A DNA stretch of 64,000 nucleotides, from contig NZ_BSTS01000003.1 in the NCBI RefSeq assembly GCF_030269665.1, forward strand, positions 346,998-410,997, written 5' to 3'. The notes below the pieces were generated by a model that was not told the DNA's origin, did no database searches, and saw only the letters and a list, made by a program, of their open reading frames with translations. This document shows positions 9,729 to 18,741 of this stretch, piece after piece. Made by a program: the position numbers and the translations under genes. Within the stretch, counting starts at the first letter, position 1. Every line of letters starts with the position of its first letter. This DNA is from Actinomycetospora sp. NBRC 106375 (GTDB lineage: Bacteria; Actinomycetota; Actinomycetes; Mycobacteriales; Pseudonocardiaceae).

Positions 9729-11081
9729 ATGGACGATCTCGCCGGGGCGCTCGGGGCCCGGGACGACGAGGAGCGGACGACGGTCATCGTCGAGACGCTC
9801 GCCGACGCGTTCGCCGACCTCATGGCGGCCTCGCCGGCGGGCTTCCGCACGAAGTTCCGCAAGATGGCGGCCGACGCGTTCGCGTTCTACCGGGGCAGCG
9901 CGTGCCTGTTCTACGCCGACCTCGCCGACCGCGACGACCCGTGGGTCGACGAGCGCACCCGGCGGGTGTGGATCCAGGGCGACCTGCACGCCGAGAACTT
10001 CGGCACCTACCTCGACGGCGACGGCGTGCTCGTGTTCGACGTCAACGACTTCGACGAGGCCTACCTCGGGCCCTGGACCTGGGACCTGCGCAGGCTCGTC
10101 GCGAGCGTGGCCCTGCTCGGCTGGTCCAAGGCGTTCTCCGACGCCGACATCGACGCGCTGAACGCCGCCTACCTTCGCGCGTACCTCGCCGCCGTGCGCT
10201 CGTTCGCCGGCGGCTCCGCCGAGCGCGAGTTCGCCCTGACCAGGCACAACACCGACGGGCCGATCCGCGCGGCGTTGCAGCGCTCGCGGGAGCGCAGCCG
10301 GCGCGCCCTGCTCGACGACCTCACCGAGATCGAGGGGGAGGACCGGGTGTTCCGGCTGGGCCCCGGCGTCCGGCGCCTCGACGACGCCGAGCGCGCCGAG
10401 GTCGTCGCCGCCTACGAGGCCTACCTCGACACGATCCCTCCGGCGAAGCGCTGGCCCGCGCAGGCCTACACCGTCCACGACGTCGTCGGGCGCAGCGGCT
10501 TCGGCATCGGCAGCGCCGGGCTGCCCGCCTACAACGTGCTGATCGAGGGCCCGACCGAGGCGCTCGACAACGACATCGTCCTGTCGATGAAGCAGGCCGT
10601 GCGCGCCGCGCCGAGCCGCGCGGTGGACGACCCGGAGATCGCGTCGTCGTTCCGTCACCACGGTCACCGCACCGCGCTGTCCCGGCGGGCGCTGCAGGCC
10701 CACGCGGACCGGCTGCTCGGCTGGACCGTGCTCGGCGGCACCGGGTACGTCGTCAGCGAGCTCTCGCCGTACGAGAACGACCTCGACTGGGACGACCTCA
10801 CCGAGCCCCGCGAGCTGCGCGACGTGCTCGTGCAGCTGGGTCGCGCCACCGCCCGGGCCCACTGCGTCAGCGACGCCGACTCCGAGCAGGCGCTGGTGGC
10901 CGGACAGGTCGAGGACGCGGTCCTCGCCGTCGTGGGGGACCGGGAGGACGCGTTCGTCGCCGACCTCGTCGCGTTCGGCCGCGACTACGCCGGGGTGGTC
11001 CGCGACGACCACCGCCGCTTCGTCGAGGCGTTCCGCGCCGACCGCGTGCCCGGGGTGTCGAGCGCCGAGGAGTCGCTGTGA
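9729..11081 (+). CDS. DUF2252 family protein
   Basis: Protein of 450 aa from the DUF2252 family, whose fold is related to aminoglycoside-phosphotransferase-like kinases. [13 protein letters not shown] (around residue 85) resembles a catalytic HxDxHxxN loop, and [17 protein letters not shown] resembles a metal-binding DFD region. [15 protein letters not shown] and an all-helical C-terminus follow. ATG9729 follows hemY by 22 nt, so it is probably in the haem operon, between hemY and chdC. Substrate and function are unknown; a role in haem synthesis is suggested only by position. Confidence 0.87.
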   Translation: MDDLAGALGARDDEERTTVIVETLADAFADLMAASPAGFRTKFRKMAADAFAFYRGSACLFYADLADRDDPWVDERTRRVWIQGDLHAENFGTYLDGDGVLVFDVNDFDEAYLGPWTWDLRRLVASVALLGWSKAFSDADIDALNAAYLRAYLAAVRSFAGGSAEREFALTRHNTDGPIRAALQRSRERSRRALLDDLTEIEGEDRVFRLGPGVRRLDDAERAEVVAAYEAYLDTIPPAKRWPAQAYTVHDVVGRSGFGIGSAGLPAYNVLIEGPTEALDNDIVLSMKQAVRAAPSRAVDDPEIASSFRHHGHRTALSRRALQAHADRLLGWTVLGGTGYVVSELSPYENDLDWDDLTEPRELRDVLVQLGRATARAHCVSDADSEQALVAGQVEDAVLAVVGDREDAFVADLVAFGRDYAGVVRDDHRRFVEAFRADRVPGVSSAEESL

Positions 11082-11163
11082 TCGGCGGGCCACGTGCGCC
11101 CGACGACGCCGTCGATCGGTCGAGCTCCGCTGCGCTCCGTCTCCCGGGTGGCACCATGGGGCC

Positions 11164-11856
11164 GTGGCCCGGCTGAACTACGACGAGCTCAACTCGACCC
11201 TGCGCTACGCGATGTGGTCGGTGTTCCGCACCGACCCGGCGCGGCTGCCCGAGGACCGCGCGGCGCTCGGCGACGAGGTCGCCGGGGTGCTCGAGCAGGC
11301 CGAGGGCAAGGGCGTCGTGACGCGGGGGATGTACGACCTCGCGGGCATGCGGGCGGACGCCGACTGGATGGTCTGGACCCACGCCCCGGACATCGAGGCC
11401 CTGCAGGCCACCTATACCGCGCTGCGCCGCACCGGTCTCGGCCGCGCCTCGACCCCGGTCTGGTCGGGCACGGCGCTGCACCGGCCCGCGGAGTTCAACA
11501 AGAGCCACGTCCCGGCGTTCATCGCGGGCGAGGAGCCGAAGGGCTACCTCTGCCTCTACCCGTTCGTCCGGTCGCTGGACTGGTACCTGCTGCCCGACCA
11601 GGAGCGGCGCACCATGCTGGCCGACCACGGCAAGGCCGCCCGCGGCTACGCCGACGTCCGCGCCAACACCGTGCCGGCGTTCGCCCTGGGCGACTACGAG
11701 TGGATCCTCGCCTTCGAGGCCGACGAGCTCGATCGCATCGTCGACCTCATGCGCGACCTGCGCGCGACCGAGGCCCGGCGCCACGTCCGGGAGGAGGTCC
11801 CGTTCTTCACGGGGCCGCGTGTCACCCCGGGCCAGCTGGTCACGGCACTTCCCTGA
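11164..11856 (+). CDS. chdC: Coproheme decarboxylase (HemQ)
   Basis: Converts iron-coproporphyrin III to haem b with peroxide, the last step of the coproporphyrin-dependent pathway. The 230-aa length and actinobacterial motifs fit: [17 protein letters not shown] contains the Tyr (Y132) expected to act in catalysis, and [12 protein letters not shown] holds the proximal haem ligand candidate H155. The chlorite dismutase fold lacks the distal Arg context of true chlorite dismutases. GTG11164 gives the usual N-terminus ([20 protein letters not shown]); no good ribosome site precedes it, so it may be leaderless or coupled to the upstream gene. Ferrochelatase is not in this window. Confidence 0.94.
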   Translation: MARLNYDELNSTLRYAMWSVFRTDPARLPEDRAALGDEVAGVLEQAEGKGVVTRGMYDLAGMRADADWMVWTHAPDIEALQATYTALRRTGLGRASTPVWSGTALHRPAEFNKSHVPAFIAGEEPKGYLCLYPFVRSLDWYLLPDQERRTMLADHGKAARGYADVRANTVPAFALGDYEWILAFEADELDRIVDLMRDLRATEARRHVREEVPFFTGPRVTPGQLVTALP

Positions 11857-11952
11857 GCGCGCTCCCCTGATCGGGTGCCGTCCGCCGTACCGGACGAGCC
11901 GTACATCGATCAAGTTGCCCTACCACGCAGCGCGACGTGACATATTCCGTGT

Positions 11953-12270
11953 GTGGCGACCGTCGGCTTCCTGCACGTGGCGGCGGCCCATGTCCACGCG
12001 GCACGCCGGCTGCTGGCCGAGCACGCGCCGGGCGTGACCGACGTCCACGTCGTGGACCGCACGCTGCTCGACCCGACCGGAGACGTCCGCACCCGGATCG
12101 CCGCGCGGGTCGGCGAGCTCGTCGGCCGTGACGTCGACGCCGTGGTGTGCACCTGGCCCGCGCTGCTCGGCGACGTCGTCCGCGTGGCCCGTGAGCGCGG
12201 GATCGCCGCGGTCGGCATCGAGGAGCTCGCCGCGACCGCCCCCGTGGAGACGCCCGCCCTCACCGCGTGA
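11953..12270 (+). CDS. Small protein resembling the start of Asp/Glu racemase-type proteins
   Basis: 105 aa from GTG11953. MATVGFLHVAAAHVHAARRL and DAVVCTWPALLGDVVRVARE resemble the N-terminal half-domain of aspartate/glutamate racemase-like proteins, but the length is about half of that family and no paired catalytic cysteines are visible, so enzymatic activity is doubtful. CATATT at 11941-11946 ends 6 nt before the GTG, so a leaderless transcript is plausible. The 3' end is 3 nt from the convergent PH-domain gene. The family assignment is tentative; it may be a free-standing conserved protein. Confidence 0.55.
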   Translation: MATVGFLHVAAAHVHAARRLLAEHAPGVTDVHVVDRTLLDPTGDVRTRIAARVGELVGRDVDAVVCTWPALLGDVVRVARERGIAAVGIEELAATAPVETPALTA

Positions 12271-12273
12271 GGG

Positions 12274-12702
12274 TCAGTGGTCGATGAGGTGCCAGGTGAC
12301 GAGGTCGTGGATCTCCGCGGCCTGCTCCTCGCCGCGGCACGCGACCTCGTAGAACGTCCGGCCGATCTGGATCGCGACCGTGCGGGAGAAGATCGGGTCG
12401 TCCTCGGTCGAGACGAACGCGACGGTCGTGATGCGGCTGTACGGCGCCGTGATGAGCGCGGCCCGGGCCCCGGGGAACGCGGTGTCGAGCAGGATCACGC
12501 GGCGGTTGGTGAGCCCGCACAGCGCGATGGCGCTGTCGCTCGCGTACACGCCGTCGATGTGCTCCTCGGGCATCAGGCTGTCGCGGATGACGTCGTACTG
12601 GACGCTCTCGTCGAACCGCGGGAGCCGCGCCGCGAGGGGGTGCGGGCGCCGCGTGTGGTGGGGCGCGGTGCCGGGGCGGGTCGGGTGCGTCATCGACGGC
12701 AT
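12274..12702 (-). CDS. PH-domain-like protein (bacterial PH fold)
   Basis: 142 aa from ATG12702. About 25 residues of basic, Pro-rich sequence precede a domain with ALCGLTNRRVILLD, YSRITTVAFVSTEDDPI and AIQIGRTFYEVACRGEEQ, the pattern of bacterial PH (YokE/bPH-type) domains, followed by a C-terminal helix. GAGG lies upstream of ATG12702; ATG12693 is in frame. No membrane segment is present. Role unknown; such proteins are often small cytosolic or membrane-adjacent adaptors. It is upstream of nothing on its own strand and converges with the gene ending at 12270. Confidence 0.6.
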   Translation of the reverse strand: MPSMTHPTRPGTAPHHTRRPHPLAARLPRFDESVQYDVIRDSLMPEEHIDGVYASDSAIALCGLTNRRVILLDTAFPGARAALITAPYSRITTVAFVSTEDDPIFSRTVAIQIGRTFYEVACRGEEQAAEIHDLVTWHLIDH

Positions 12703-12857
12703 CGTCCTCTCTCCTTCGAGACGGAGCGGGCTGGCCGTCTCCCGACGGTAACGACCTTGCCCCGACACGCCCCCCGCGGGTGGTCACGGACACCGGCACG
12801 CGGCCGGAAAGCCGCATCCCGGGGGCCCGGACTGGGCCGAACGGACCAGAGGGCTGG

Positions 12858-13613
12858 TCAGCAGTACTCGAGGAGCAGGTGCTGTCCCCAGCGCGCCATC
12901 GACAGCGGCCGCACGGTCTCCGGGTGCTCCTCGACCCACTCCCACACCGCGCGGAGCTCGGCGTCGTGGTCGAAGAGGTCGTCGAAGTAGACCAGGGTGC
13001 CCGGGCGGAGGTGCGTCTCGAGCCAGTCGAGGACCTCGCGGGTGCTCGAGTACAGGTCACAGTCGACGTTGACGACCAGCTCGTCGTGCTCGGGCAGCTC
13101 GCGCCCGGGGAGGGTGTCGGAGAACCATCCGAGCACGACCTCGACCCGCGGGTCGTCGAAGCGCGGGACGATCCCGGTGGCGAAGCTGCCCGCCGGGGCG
13201 TCCTGGTGCCAGTCGTTCGGCAGCCCGTCGAAGCTGTCGAACCCGACGAAGCGGGCGCCAGGCGTGGCGAGGTGCTCGCTCCACCACTGCAGGGTCCGGC
13301 CCTCGTGGACGCCGAACTCGAGGTAGAGCGGCCGCGGCGAGCGCAGCCGCTCGACGATCTCGGCGAACACGTCGAACCGGTCCCCGCGGTTGGGGACGTG
13401 GGCCTCCATCTGCCGGATCCAGTTGCCCTGCTCCAGCGCGCCGAGGGCGGTGCGCAGCCCCGTCAGCTGACGGGTCGAGAGCTGGCGACCGGCCGCGACG
13501 AGCAGCCGACGGGGCTGGATCGGGTGCAGGCGGCGGGCGAGACGGCGGCCGAGGTCGCGGGCGAGGCCGCGCGAGATCCGGCGCGGAGGCGCGAGTGCGG
13601 TCGTCGATGACAT
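12858..13613 (-). CDS. TylF/MycF-like class I SAM methyltransferase
   Basis: 251 aa. After a basic N-terminus of about 60 residues come YLEFGVHEGRTLQWW (the SAM-binding first strand and glycine loop), FVGFDSFDGLPNDW and VVNVDCDLYSSTREVLDWL, a series typical of the TylF/MycF macrocin O-methyltransferase superfamily; PGTLVYFDDLF is the following strand with candidate metal-binding acids. Such enzymes usually methylate sugar or polyketide hydroxyls, but no biosynthetic cluster is nearby, so the substrate is unknown. A short hairpin (12844-12859) touches the stop codon. Confidence 0.75.
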   Translation of the reverse strand: MSSTTALAPPRRISRGLARDLGRRLARRLHPIQPRRLLVAAGRQLSTRQLTGLRTALGALEQGNWIRQMEAHVPNRGDRFDVFAEIVERLRSPRPLYLEFGVHEGRTLQWWSEHLATPGARFVGFDSFDGLPNDWHQDAPAGSFATGIVPRFDDPRVEVVLGWFSDTLPGRELPEHDELVVNVDCDLYSSTREVLDWLETHLRPGTLVYFDDLFDHDAELRAVWEWVEEHPETVRPLSMARWGQHLLLEYC

Positions 13614-13659
13614 TGACAGGAAACCGTAACGTGCCCGCCCCCGCTGCGGGCGACCCGTC

Positions 13660-14085
13660 TCAGCCGGTGGGCTCGAGGTGCAGGCTCACCGAGTTCATGC
13701 AGTACCGCTGGTCGGTGGGGGTGCCGTAGCCCTCACCGCTGAAGACGTGGCCCAGGTGCGAGTGGCACGTGGCGCACAGCACCTCGACGCGGGTCATGCC
13801 CATCGCGCGGTCCTCGCGCAGGATCACGTTGTCGTCGGCCGAGGGCGCGTAGAACGACGGCCACCCGCAGTGCGACGCGAATTTGGTCTCGGAGCGGAAG
13901 AGCTCGGCGCCGCACGCCCGGCACGAGTAGACGCCTTCGGTGAAGACCTCGTCGTACTCGCCGGTGAACGGGCGCTCGGTGCCCGCCTGGCGCAGTACCT
14001 GGTACTCCTCCGGGGAGAGCTGCTCGCGCCACTCGTCGTCGGACTTGCTGACCTTCGGGGCGCCGATCGAGGAGTCACTGCTCAT
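13660..14085 (-). CDS. msrB: Peptide-methionine (R)-S-oxide reductase
   Basis: Reduces methionine-R-sulfoxide in proteins. 141 aa with the zinc-binding pairs C55-x-x-C58 (YSCRACGAELF) and C104-x-x-C107 (LCATCHSHLGHVF) and the catalytic Cys in DQRYCMNSVSL (C129). SHCGWPSFY is the family signature. Length is normal for a single-domain cytosolic MsrB. It forms a minus-strand series with the small membrane protein at 14124. Recognition is secure. Confidence 0.96.
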   Translation of the reverse strand: MSSDSSIGAPKVSKSDDEWREQLSPEEYQVLRQAGTERPFTGEYDEVFTEGVYSCRACGAELFRSETKFASHCGWPSFYAPSADDNVILREDRAMGMTRVEVLCATCHSHLGHVFSGEGYGTPTDQRYCMNSVSLHLEPTG

Positions 14086-14123
14086 GCACCCAGGCTAATA
14101 CGCCGCGCACCCCGTCCGACGGC

Positions 14124-14441
14124 TCAGAAAGCGGCGCCGAGCACGACCTCGAGCGCCTCGAAGATGACGAAGCCGGTGCCCAGGAGCACCAGGGCCACGA
14201 GCACGACCGCGGCGAGCCTGCGCGCCCCACCGGCACGGTTGGCCGACTCGGCGAAGTCGCGGACGCCGGCCAGCTGCCCCTCGACCGTGAACGCCGGCGG
14301 GCCGACGCGCTCCATGCGGTCCAGGTGCGCGGCGAAGGCCCGGGCCTCGGGATCGTCCGGGTCCAGACCGACGAGATCCTCGGCGAAGCGCCCCGGCGGA
14401 CCGGTGTGATCCCCGTCGCGGGGCATATCGGGCGAGGTCAT
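14124..14441 (-). CDS. Small C-terminally anchored membrane protein
   Basis: 105 aa. The first about 75 residues are polar and acidic (FAEDLVGLDPDDPEARAFAAHL), ending in one hydrophobic segment, LAAVVLVALVLLGTGFVIFE, near the C-terminus, so it is predicted to be tail-anchored with the N-terminus in the cytosol. It lies 38 nt upstream of msrB on the same strand and is divergent from ohrR. No family motif is recognised. Confidence 0.6.
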   Translation of the reverse strand: MTSPDMPRDGDHTGPPGRFAEDLVGLDPDDPEARAFAAHLDRMERVGPPAFTVEGQLAGVRDFAESANRAGGARRLAAVVLVALVLLGTGFVIFEALEVVLGAAF

Positions 14442-14489
14442 CGCGCCACGGTAACCCGCGGGTCTTCACGGCGGGCCTACCCTGGTGCC

Positions 14490-14960
14490 ATGAGCACGGA
14501 CACCACGGCGACCACGACGCTCGACGCGCAGTTGTGCTTCGCGCTGCACGACGCGTCGCGGGCGATCGCCGCGTCGTTCCGCAAGGGCCTCGCCCCGCTG
14601 GGCCTGACGTACAGCCAGTACGTCGTGCTGCTCGTGCTCTGGGAGCACGGGCCCACCACCATGGGCCGGTTGTGCCGCGAGCTGCACCTCGACAGCGGCA
14701 CGCTCTCGCCGCTGCTGCAGCGTCTCGAGGAGCGCGGCCGGGTCGTGCGCCGGCGCCGCCCGGAGGACGAGCGCACCGTCGAGGTCACGTGCACCCCGGA
14801 GGGCGAGGCGCTGCGTGAGCCGGTGTTCGCGGTCCAGCAACGCGTGCGGGCCGAGACCGGCATGGAGGAGGAGGACCTTGCACGCCTGCGCCGCGAGCTC
14901 CAGGCGCTGGCCGACCGGCTGCGCACCGCCGACGAGAGCATCGTGACCGGCGAGGGCTGA
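14490..14960 (+). CDS. ohrR: OhrR-type MarR-family peroxide sensor
   Basis: 156-aa MarR regulator whose N-terminus, LDAQLCFALHDASRAI, carries the conserved reactive Cys (C16) of OhrR repressors, which are inactivated by organic hydroperoxides. The winged helix follows (LTYSQYVVLLVLWE, LHLDSGTLSPLLQRLEERG, RRRPEDERTVEV). The usual target gene ohr is not adjacent. Instead the stop is 17 nt from a LigD-like polymerase gene on the same strand, suggesting co-transcription. ATG14490 gives a normal OhrR N-terminus; the ribosome site is weak. Confidence 0.87.
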   Translation: MSTDTTATTTLDAQLCFALHDASRAIAASFRKGLAPLGLTYSQYVVLLVLWEHGPTTMGRLCRELHLDSGTLSPLLQRLEERGRVVRRRRPEDERTVEVTCTPEGEALREPVFAVQQRVRAETGMEEEDLARLRRELQALADRLRTADESIVTGEG

Positions 14961-14977
14961 GGGCCTAACCTGCCGCC

Positions 14978-16012
14978 GTGGCGAAGTCCCCGGCCGAGGA
15001 GATCGACGTCGACGGCCTGACCGTGCGCGTCACCAACCCCGACAAGATCTACTTCCCGGACCGGGGGATCACGAAGCGGCAGGTGGTCGAGCACTACGTC
15101 GCGGTGCGCGAGCCCCTGCTCGCCGTCCTCTACGAGCGCCCGACGCACCTCAAGCGGTTCGTCGACGGCGTCACCGGCGAGTTCTTCTACCAGAAGCGGG
15201 TGCCCAAGGGCGCTCCCGAGTGGGTCGACACCGTCGAGGTCCGCTTCCCCAGCGGGCGGCCCGCCACGGAGATCTGCCCGACGCGCACCGCGGTGCCCGC
15301 CTGGGCGGCCAACCTCGGCACGTTCGACTTCCACCCGTGGCCGGTGCGCCGCGGGCAGGTCGACCAGCCCGACGAGCTGCGGATCGACCTCGACCCGCAG
15401 CCGGGCACCGACTTCGCCGACGCCGTGCGGGTAGCGGGCGTGCTGCGGGAGGTCCTCGACGACGCCGGGCTGCACGGGCGTCCGAAGACCTCGGGCGGGC
15501 GCGGGATCCACGTGCTGGTGCCGGTGCGCCCGGAGTGGGACTTCGTCGGCGTGCGCCGCGCGGTGATCGCGCTCGCCCGCGAGGTGTGTCGACGCATCCC
15601 CTCGGAGGCGACCGTGGACTGGTGGAAGGAGGAGCGCGGCGAGCGCGTGTTCCTCGACTACAACCAGGCCGCCCGCGACCGCACGATCGCCTCCGCGTGG
15701 TCGGTGCGCGGCACCCCGCGGGCCACGGTGTCGATGCCGCTGGCGTGGGACGACCTCGCCGACGTCGACCCCGACGACTTCGACGTCCTCACCGCCGCCG
15801 GCGTGCTCGCGGACCGGGGTGACGCGCTGGCGGGACTGCACGACGACCCGGGCAGCCTCGAGACGGTCCTGGAGTGGGTCGAGCGCGACCAGCGCGACCA
15901 CGACCTGGGCGACCTGCCCTATCCGCCGGAGTACCCGAAGATGCCCGGCGAGCCCAAGCGGGTGCAGCCCAGCCGGTCCCGCGCGGACACGACGGGCAAG
16001 ACGGTCAGCTGA
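14978..16012 (+). CDS. Stand-alone LigD polymerase (PolDom) protein
   Basis: 344 aa, a single archaeo-eukaryotic primase-type polymerase domain like that of LigD in bacterial non-homologous end joining. DPDKIYFP-type start (TNPDKIYFPDRGITK), the metal-binding D137-x-D139 in RIDLDPQPG, TSGGRGIHV (171-179, nucleotide binding) and the third acid D227 in VFLDYNQAARD are all present. Ligase and phosphoesterase domains are absent and no ku gene is in the window. Mycobacterial PolD1/PolD2 are comparable free-standing forms. GTG14978 follows ohrR directly. Confidence 0.9.
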   Translation: MAKSPAEEIDVDGLTVRVTNPDKIYFPDRGITKRQVVEHYVAVREPLLAVLYERPTHLKRFVDGVTGEFFYQKRVPKGAPEWVDTVEVRFPSGRPATEICPTRTAVPAWAANLGTFDFHPWPVRRGQVDQPDELRIDLDPQPGTDFADAVRVAGVLREVLDDAGLHGRPKTSGGRGIHVLVPVRPEWDFVGVRRAVIALAREVCRRIPSEATVDWWKEERGERVFLDYNQAARDRTIASAWSVRGTPRATVSMPLAWDDLADVDPDDFDVLTAAGVLADRGDALAGLHDDPGSLETVLEWVERDQRDHDLGDLPYPPEYPKMPGEPKRVQPSRSRADTTGKTVS

Positions 16013-16155
16013 GCGCGCGAACCACGCGGCTGTAAGTCACCGGAACGGCCAGTCGTCACACGCGACACTCGCCCCCCACGCGTCCCGTACGTGATCGTCG
16101 ATCTCCAGAGGATCGGGAGGCGCCCGCCGTCCCGTCCGGCGGCGGGAGGCGCGCG

Positions 16156-17181
16156 GTGTCCGGTGCTGTGGGTCGTCACGTGGTCGGGACGCTCGCGTTC
16201 CTCCTCGCCGTGGGCCTCGTGCCCGTGCTCGCCGCGGCGCCGGACGGCGTCCGTGTCACCCTGACGGCGGCCGGCACACCGTCGCCGACGCCTCCCACAC
16301 CGGACCCCCGGTCGCGGTACGACGAGGGCTTCGAGCCCCCGCCGCCGACCGACCCGACCACGCCCACCACCACGACGCCCACCACGACCACCAGCCCCAC
16401 CACGACGACCACGCCCGGGGAGCCGACCACGTCGCCCACACCGACCCCGCCGCCCGAGGACCCGGCCACCGCGTACCCGAACGACCGTGGCGGACCGGTG
16501 GTCCCGGTCGGTCCGCGCCAGCTCTTCCGGGGCGACTACGAGACCGGCGACTTCAGCCAGTGGGACATCTGCCAGACGGCGACCACCAACTCGCGGTGCG
16601 CCGGCTTCGGGCAGGGGGACCGGACGATGCGGATCGTCACCGACGACGTCCGCCAGGGCCGGTACGCCGCGCGGTTCGACGTCGCGCCGGGCGACGTCCC
16701 CGACTTCGGCGGCGGCGAGCGGGCCGAGGTGCGCTCGGACGCCGACGGCGTCGTGGTCCACGACGGCGACGAGCGCTGGTACCAGTGGTCGATGAAGTTC
16801 CCGGCGGACTTCCCGAACCCGACCGGCGTGTGGTTCATCGTGATGCAGTGGCACGCGGGCTCCGGGTCACCGCCGCTGGCGATCACCGTCAGCAACGACG
16901 GTGACGTGCAGATCGGCGGCGACGGGTTGAAGAGCGAGCCGCGCCGCACGCTCGGGCCGGTCCGACGCGGCGAGTGGGTCGACTACACCCTGCACGTGAG
17001 GTTCTCCCGCGACCAAGACGCGGGCTTCGTCGAGGGCTGGGAGAACGGCGTCGCCACCGTTCCCCGCGAGGCCCGGGCGACCATGACCAGCGACGAGAAC
17101 TACCTCAAGCAGGGCGTCTACCGGGACACGGGCCCCGCGACGTGGGTGCTGCTCGACGGGCTGCGCGTCACCGGGCCCTGA
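16156..17181 (+). CDS. Secreted heparin-lyase-like (polysaccharide lyase fold) protein
   Basis: 341 aa with an N-terminal signal sequence (hydrophobic core VVGTLAFLLAVGLVPVLAAA), a Pro/Thr-rich linker at about 40-110 that is typical of cell-wall-associated or secreted actinobacterial enzymes, and a C-terminal jelly-roll domain. RGDYETGDFSQWDICQ, GERAEVRSD, WYQWSMKFPADF and WFIVMQWHAGSGSPPLAI match the heparin lyase I-like family, which cleaves acidic polysaccharides by beta-elimination. Actual substrate is unknown. GTG16156 is preceded by GGGAGG with 6 nt spacing. A 6-bp stem (17224-17241) follows the stop. Confidence 0.78.
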   Translation: MSGAVGRHVVGTLAFLLAVGLVPVLAAAPDGVRVTLTAAGTPSPTPPTPDPRSRYDEGFEPPPPTDPTTPTTTTPTTTTSPTTTTTPGEPTTSPTPTPPPEDPATAYPNDRGGPVVPVGPRQLFRGDYETGDFSQWDICQTATTNSRCAGFGQGDRTMRIVTDDVRQGRYAARFDVAPGDVPDFGGGERAEVRSDADGVVVHDGDERWYQWSMKFPADFPNPTGVWFIVMQWHAGSGSPPLAITVSNDGDVQIGGDGLKSEPRRTLGPVRRGEWVDYTLHVRFSRDQDAGFVEGWENGVATVPREARATMTSDENYLKQGVYRDTGPATWVLLDGLRVTGP

Positions 17182-18170
17182 GACACCGATTCCTTCCGGT
17201 CCCGTCCCGGGTCCACCCAGGAGGGAGGCACGCCCGCCTCCGTTCCCCGGCGACGAAGGGCCCGTGACCATGCGCGCGCTGCAGCAGACCTCCCTCGACG
17301 GACCGCAGGACATGCACCTGGTCACCGACGCGCCGACGCCGGTCGCGGGTCCGGGCGAGGTCCTCGTCCGCGTCGTCGCGGCGGGGGTGAACTTCGCGGA
17401 CGTCGCGAAGGCCCGTGGCACGTTCGGGGACGGCCCCCGTCCCGTGTACACCGCCGGCTTCGAGGCCGCCGGGGTCGTCGTCGCGCGGGGCGAGGGCGTC
17501 ACCGGTCCGGCGGCGGGGAGCCGCGTCGTCGGTGTCGGCGACGGGGCGTTCGCCGAGTTCGTGGTCCTGCCCGCGGCGGCGGCGATGCCCCTGCCCGAGG
17601 GCTGGACCGAGCAGGAGGCACTGGGTCTGGTCGTGAACTGGCCGACCGCGCTGGCCACCCTCGGTCCGCTCGGCGGCCTCACGGCGGGGCAGACGGTGCT
17701 GGTCCACGCCGCGGCGGGCGCGACAGGGCAGGCGGCGGTCGTCGCGGCGAAGCACCGTGGAGCGGTCGTCCTCGGGGCCGCCTCGCCGGAGAAGCACGGC
17801 GTCGTGCGGGACCTGGGCGCCGACCACGTCCTGGACGCGCGCGGCGCCGACCTCGCCGCCGAGGTCCGGGACCTGACCGCGGGCGCCGGCGTCGACCTGG
17901 TGCTCGAGTCGGCGGGCGGTGCGGTGTTCGCCGCGAGCCTGGCCGCGGCGAAGCGGGTGACCGGCCGCGTCGTGGTCACGGGCTCGGCGGGTGGTGAGGC
18001 GACGCTGACGACCCGGGACCTGGTCTACCGGCACCCGGTCCACGTCGTCGGGTTCAACCTGGGCGCGCTGATTCGGGCCGCTCCAACGGTCTTCGGCGAG
18101 GTCCTGGGCGAGCTCGCCGGGCTCGTCGCCGCCGGCGTCGTGCCGCCCGGCCGGCCCACCGCGTACGACC

Positions 18171-18698
18171 TGGCTCCTGCGCGACGTCCTGGCGTTCTCC
18201 GCGTCCGAGACCGCGGAGGTCCTGGGGACCACCAGCGCGGCGGTCAAGAGTGGCCTGCAACGAGCCCGGGCGCGGCTGGCGGAGGTGGCACCGGATCCCG
18301 CGGACCTGCTCGGCCCCGACGACGAGCGCGCCCGCGCGCTGCTCGACGGGTACGTCGCGGCGTTCGAGCGCTCGGACGTCCGCCTGCTGGAGCTGGTGCT
18401 GCGCGCCGACGCCACGCTCGAGGCGACCCCGTTCCGCGACTGGCAGTCCGGTCGCGGGACGTGCCTCCACGTGCTCGGGACCTACGTGCTGGGCGCTCCC
18501 GGCCGCTGGCGGATGCTCCCGACCCGCGCCAACGGCCACCCCGCCGCCGCGGTGTACCGCCGGCGCGCCGACGACGTGCTCCGCGCGGACGGGGTCGTCG
18601 TCCTCGTCCCCACCGCCGCGGGCGTCGCACGCGTCGTCGAGTTCGGGGACCCCGCCCTCGTCGCGGCCTTCGGCTTCCCGGACGTCCTCACGCCCTGA
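18171..18698 (+). pseudogene. ECF sigma factor remnant (region 4 and SnoaL-like C-terminus)
   Basis: In the frame with codons beginning at 18171, the sequence reads WLLRDVLAFSASETAEVLG then TTSAAVKSGLQRARARLAEV, the sigma-4 helix-turn-helix of ECF factors of the type with a C-terminal SnoaL-like domain. The C-terminal domain follows (DDERARALLDGYVAAFERSD, LRADATLEATPF) to TGA18696. Region 2 and any start are missing; upstream lies the truncated oxidoreductase. GTG18285 is only an internal in-frame codon. This is a 5'-deleted gene fused to its neighbour, probably by deletion. Confidence 0.75.
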
Positions 18699-18707
18699 GA
18701 CGTCTTG

Positions 18708-18728
18708 ACCATGCCGCAGCGGCATGGT
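18708..18728. promoter_or_regulatory. Perfect 10-bp inverted repeat (candidate operator)
   Basis: ACCATGCCGC (18708-18717) and GCGGCATGGT (18719-18728) are exact inverted copies around one base. TTGACC (18705-18710), a possible -35, overlaps the left arm, and the DedA gene starts at 18742. The 1-nt centre argues for a protein-binding site rather than a terminator. The cognate regulator is unknown. Confidence 0.5.
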
Positions 18729-18741
18729 GTCGACTGGCCGC

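Noticed and set aside
18285..18698. Stand-alone small protein starting at GTG18285
   Set aside because: It is the C-terminal part of a sigma factor whose upstream coding continues in frame to 18171; no independent start signal, so annotated as part of the remnant.
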